Below are positions 20,701-26,700 of a stretch of 27,935 nt of DNA, one piece after another. The stretch is from positions 1 through 27,935 of the forward strand of contig CAYNRE010000039.1 in NCBI GenBank assembly GCA_964399535.1, given 5' to 3'. Source of the DNA: CAYNRE01 sp964399535 (GTDB lineage Bacteria; Planctomycetota; Planctomycetia; Pirellulales; CAYNRE01). The translations under genes were made by a program, and so were the position numbers. Each line of letters begins with the position of its first letter. Within the stretch, counting starts at the first letter, position 1. The notes below the pieces were generated by a model. The model saw only the letters and a list, made by a program, of their open reading frames with translations. It ran no database searches and had not been told where the DNA came from.

Positions 20701-23700
20701 AAGATTCTACGCTTTACTTCCCGGAGTTGGCCCTGCTCGGTCTGGCGTCGACCGATCTGGTCCGCGTCAGCCTTTGGGCAGAACATGGCCGGTTGTACTT
20801 GGACAGTATCTTCGACTCCAGCGGAGTGGAACTCTCCGGTCACGGGCTGACGTTCGAAAGCCTCGATCACGGCTGGGATTCATCGTTCGTTGCTTTCGAG
20901 GGGACGCTAGACGATGTAACTGAAGCCCTGTCAGAGATCCGCTTTGAGCCCGAGTCAGGCTACGCTGGTCATGCCTCGCTACGGCTGCTCGCCGGAGCCA
21001 CGCTCGGCGATCGGTACTACTCGGTAGAGGGGATCGTGCCCATCACGCTCGCGGCGCGCCTTTTCAACCCTGAGTTCATAGCGCCCGTGTCGCAGGTGAC
21101 TACACAGAATCAGGCGGTCGCCTTCTCTCAAGCCCAGGGCAATGCCATCCGGCTTGCGGATCGTGATGCCGGATTGGAACCGCTTCTCGTCACGCTCACG
21201 CCCCAGCACGGCACGATCGTGGTGCCCGCCGAAGTCGCTGGGGTGACGCAGTCCGTCGATGAACCGAGCGGAACGGTTTCGCTCGAAGGAACGCTGGAGA
21301 AGATCAATCACGCCTTGGATGGACTGAAGTTCATTCCCGACCTTAACTACGTGGGAACAGCCGGAATCGACCTGGCCGCCGACGATCTCCGCGATGAACT
21401 GCTGAGCGGCGGCACAGCCGAGGCGTCGATCGCGATCGACGTGGGCCTGGGAGCCGTCGGCCTATCGGTTTCCGTTCCGCCGGTCCAATATGTGGGGATC
21501 AATACCGATTACAGCGAACTCCCGGACCCGGTTGTGAGGCTTTCACAGTACGACGGCAACGGCATTGATCTCCTGGGAAGCATCGACGAGTCGGAGCCGA
21601 TCAAGATTCAGTTTGCGGTGGCTCACGGAACTCTGGCACTTCCGATTCACGACGGGCTGACAGTCGATTCCGAGGATCCGCTCGTCGTTCCGACGGGCAC
21701 CCCGTCGTTTAGCAGATTCGCGAGCGGCACTCTGATCGGCACCCTGGCTGCTTGGCGGGCTGCATTTGCGGGAGGCGTAGACGGGAATGGAAGCCGAGTC
21801 GGCGGACTTCTCTACACTCCGAACGAAGTTGCCACGGTTGCAGAGGCCTCCCGAGAAGACCAGATTTCGTTGGAGGTTGCAGCAACAATAACTACTGACT
21901 CAACCAGTACTCCCACAACAATGGCGGAGTGCACCGCGTCGAGTTTGGTCGACATTTCTCTAGTGCCGCTACCGCAGGCTTACAGCCTACAACTCTATTC
22001 AAATCCTGCGGCATTCCCACAATTGATTGCCGGACCGCCGACTGGCGAATGGGACGGGGAGGCCGCGAAGTTTTTGTATGTTCTCGGGTGGGTCACTACC
22101 GAGGAACCATCTGGCAATCCCCCGAACCCAGCTCTCAGCTCAATGGTATTGTTCGAGATAGACGAGGACGGGGATGGTATTCCTGACGGCCAAGCGTACA
22201 GTTGGCCAATCAATGTCGCTACAAAGGACACGATTCAGGGCGATACGAGATTTGTATACTTTCCCAAGCGGCCGACGAACGATGGCGTTTCGGTTTCAGA
22301 GTCCCTGCAGGCGCGAACTGTCGTATTGGTTGGACCACCGGACGATGGTCAGCAACTGTACGGCCCATGGAAAGGAGTGAACGGTAAAGTTGACGAACAC
22401 CCAGTCAGAATAAGCTCTGACAAGGTTATAGAGAAACAACCATCTTTCGTTTCCGGCTTTCGGCCATCCGAGTTCACGCGAGATCAGGAAGGAGAGATTT
22501 ACTCGAGTAACTTGCGATTAGAGGGCGTGCTTTCGGGCACGTACTCGACCAATACGCCAGTGGCCATCTATCAGCAGAACGCTGATCCTTCGAAGAATGT
22601 TGCCTTGGTCAGTTCGTTGTTCATCGACGGGAAGACGGATCCAGACCCGAACGTATTTCGGCTACTTGGATTCGCCTACCCGGACGAGAGCGGGCGGTTC
22701 ACGTTCGAGCCCACTCGATTGATCCCCGGTTTTGCCCGCGAGATTTCCGGAACCGACAACGTCCGCGTTCGCCTTTGGGCCGTCGCCCGCGATCCCATTC
22801 CCGGTCACCCGGAGCTGAACTACACCTCAGGGCTTGAAAACCGCGGCATGGTGGCGCTCGAATTCATCCTCACGCCCACCGAGGTCGGCGTTGTCGACCT
22901 GCAGTTGCTCGACCCGTCAGATTCCGAAACGCCTCCCGCCACGATCGACCCCACCATCATTGGTCGCGTCACAGGCCTCGACGACGCTCTGGGAACCGCC
23001 GTACAGCTTTCGATCGGCGAGCCTCACGATCCGTGGATCGTCTATGCCGATGCGGGCGGACAATTCCAATTCACGCTGCCCGACGATGTCGACTCCGGCA
23101 GCATCGAACTCACCGCCACGGTTCTGTTGCCAGATGGATCGACCGAGGTCGTCGCTGAGCCGGCCGAGCTATTATTCAACTTGCTCGGCATTTCCGGCCA
23201 GCCAGAGGTGGAAGACCTGGCCGCCGACCTGCTTCCCAGCACCGCGGCCAATGGCTCGGCAGGCAGCTACCTGCTCACGGGGCAAGTGGTTTACGCAGGC
23301 CAAGTCGCCAATGGACTGATCGAGATTGACATCAACGGCGACTCGATCACCGACCTGACGACGCGCACCGACGAATCCGGCAGCTTCGTGGTCGAACTTC
23401 CCACTCTGGCCCTGGGAGAGGTCGAACTCCAGGTCAGGGCAACCGGCGTCGACACCATCCGAGGTCGCCAGGTTATCGGCGACTGGAGCACCATCACGTT
23501 CACCGCCCAGGTTGCGCTCGATCCGAATCTGCTCGTAATCGAACTGGCCCTGCTGAACGACACCAGCGAAGGAGACCTCGACACCACCGACCCCACGCTT
23601 ACCGGGCAGATCGCTTCTTCAGGTACTGTTGCGCTCCAAACGGTGCAATTCGCCTACGGAGCGGAATCGTCCGTGGTCGAGGCCTCGGTGCTTACCGACC

Positions 23701-26700
23701 GAGCGGGCCGCTTCCAGTTTACGCCCCTGGGCCTGGAGCCCAATACTACCAGCAACGAGGTCACCGTTCGGGCTCGGGTGAAGGCGATTGACCAATTCGG
23801 CGACGAGCGCACCAGCCCCTGGAGCTCGCTGACGTTCGACTACCACCCCCCGACGGGCACCCCGGAGATCTCCGATTTTCAGTGGCTCGACAACCCTGAT
23901 GCCCAGCTTCGTCCCGTCGTCACGGGAACTGTCTCGGGTCTCTCGGCCCCCAGCGGCACGATCGTCCAAATCAGCTACGCCGGAAATGAACTGGTCGACG
24001 CCACGGCCACGGTTGATTCGCAGGGCCACTTCACTCACAGCCTGGCGCTCCCCGAAGAGGGGACGTATGAAGTCCAAGTTCGGGCCGTTTCCCAGGTCTA
24101 CAGCGTCGCCGAAGGGTGGGAAACCCAGTACTCCGCCTGGCAGGGCTTGCCTGGCGCCGGCCTGGTTACCTTCAGCCCCACGTCCACGGTTTCGGGGGTC
24201 ACCATCGCCTCGCTCTTCCTGCGGGGCGAAGATGGAAAGCCGATCGAGCCACTCGAGCCGATCGATCCCCCCGAATCCAGCCATCCCGTGCTCGCCGGTG
24301 AAGTAACATCGTCTGAGGGCTTCGCTGGCTTCATCGTGCGCTTCACCTTCGCGGGCCACCCTCAGGCCGAAGGCTCCGCCTTTCTCGACGCCAACGGCCG
24401 GTTCAGCTTTCGACCCGTCGGGCTGCCGGTCGATCTGGAAATCGCGGTCACTGCACAGCTTTTCCGACTCGATCCGGGCGCCGACTTGCCGGCGGCCGGT
24501 GATACCGAAAGCCTCACATTCGTCGTCACCGAATCCGATTTCGAGATTCCCACCATCGATGAATTCGGCCTGGTCTTCCCGGTCGACGACGATCCGCTCC
24601 AGGCCATCGATTCCACAATCGTCGGCCAGCTTTCATTCGCAGGTGGCGGCGACTTCCGCAACGTCTCGCTCGAATACTCCCTGGGCGACGACGAGCTTCC
24701 CGTCACCACCGGCTACGCCAGCGTCTTGGCCGATGGCAGCTTCCGCTTCGTGCCTGCCATTGCGTCCGTCGGAGACAATTCTCTCCGCGTGAGAGTGCGC
24801 CGGTGGAATCCCGCAGAGCGAACCTATTCCACGGGCGAATGGTCCGACCCGCTGGAGTTCGAACTGCTCGATCCTGCCATGGAAGTGCTTCCCACGATCG
24901 TAGAGTTTGCCTTGCTCAATCCCGACCAGAGCGATCCTCTTGTCTCCACCTCGTCCGATACCACGGTCGCCGGCAGAGTCGAATACTCGCTGGGGTCCGT
25001 GGCCCACGTCAAGGTCGAACTGGTGGACGGTAGCGACGTCTCGCTCGGCTATACGTTCACCGACGCCTTTGGAAGTTTCAGTTTTCATCCGACCGGCCTG
25101 GACACATCGGGGGCGATTACCATCAAGGCCCGAGCGGTGGTCCCCAGTGCCACCGGCGGAGACGACATTGCCGGCGACTGGGAAACGCTTACGTTCACTC
25201 GCACCATCGTCACGCCCGATCCCGGTTACACGCCGACCGATCCCTTCGGCGATCCAGCGGTTTTCGAACAGGTAGTATCGGATTTCGACCGCCAGGCCGA
25301 GGCTTGCCTCCAGACTGCCGCGTTCGATGCCGCCGCTGCCTTTAACGAACTGGCCTTCTCCGGACGAGATCCCCTCGACCCGGGCCAGGTCTATTTCCCC
25401 CACGGAGCGTTTAACCAGTTTGTCGGTCAGCTCGGTGCTGCGGCTGGTCGCTCGGCCCAGGCCGATTTGGCGGCCGGCGAGCCCGCGCCTCTGCCCAATT
25501 TGCTCTTCCCCTTCGAGGTCCTCTTTCCCGACCACACCTTCACCGAGGCCAATGTCCTTTCGGATGCCCAAACGAAGATCTCCACCGGCGGCACCGCAGA
25601 AGATCAGTTCACCCGCGAGGATACTCAAACACTCGGTTATAACCTCACGCTGGCAGACCCCGATCCCCTCACCGGCATCGTCGAGTTTGGCTACACCATC
25701 CACATCAACACCGAGTTCATCTACCGTCGCATTCAAACCACGGGCGATTTGGCGTCCGTGGCCGATCGAATCCATGACACGCCCACTCTGTACGACGAAG
25801 CTTTCACCCACGTCTTCAAGCCCGAAGTTGATCGAGACGCACCGGCGCGCGTGCCCGCCGAAAGTCCTGCGCCTCCGTCGGGTGTGCCCGATCTCGTATG
25901 GTTCCAGGACGAAGCTCCCTCGCTGCAAGGCCGATTCCAGAACTTCAGCCAGAGGGGCAGCTACGATCTGCTGTTCACCCTCTCCGGTTCGTTCACTCCG
26001 GCCGGCGTAATCACCGCCAGCTACGGGTTCACCGAGGCCTCCGACTACAACTACTCAGCCTTCGATGCCGTCTACAACAAGCTCGGCCTGCAATCCATTG
26101 CCAACGAAAACGGCTCCTCGCAAAGCCGCTCGTCCGACTACCGCGTGACCCGGGGCAGCACCCACCGCACATCCCTGCGCACCGATTCCGACGGCGCCTT
26201 CACGCTCGACCCGAGCGACGATTCCTACTCCATCGGGGTGCCCGAGAGAACCCCCGTCCCCGAAAGCGAAGGTCAATACATTTCCAGCCTCAATATCGCC
26301 GAGTCGATCGAGTCAGAGTACCTCGTCGACCAGGGCGATCAGCGCTACCAGGCCGCCTCGCAAAGCTGGGACAATGGTCCCACCGAGTTCGCTTCCAGTT
26401 CGTCGCTGGCCGAGTCGAACTGGGGCCAAGGTCGCCGCGCCGAATCGGTCGAGACCACCACCGGCGGCTCGTATGCACTGTCGGCCAGCTCCCAATCGCT
26501 CAGCCTGTTTCCCCGCACCGATCGCGCCTCGCAGCTTCACTACCAGGGGGGCGGCCAAAGCCAGTCCCAGTCCCAGTCCGCTCAGTCCAGCGCGGCCCTC
26601 AGCGCGCAATCCTCCGGTTACCAAAGCAGCAGTTACTCGGGCCAGGGCAGCCGCAGCGACGTCACCTCCGAATCGGCTGGCTTCTCCAACGAGGATTCGC

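Noticed and set aside
24633..25928. Minus-strand frame of 431 codons
   Set aside because: It is antisense to recognisable Ig/FN3-like domains of the giant gene, with no recognisable motif of its own.
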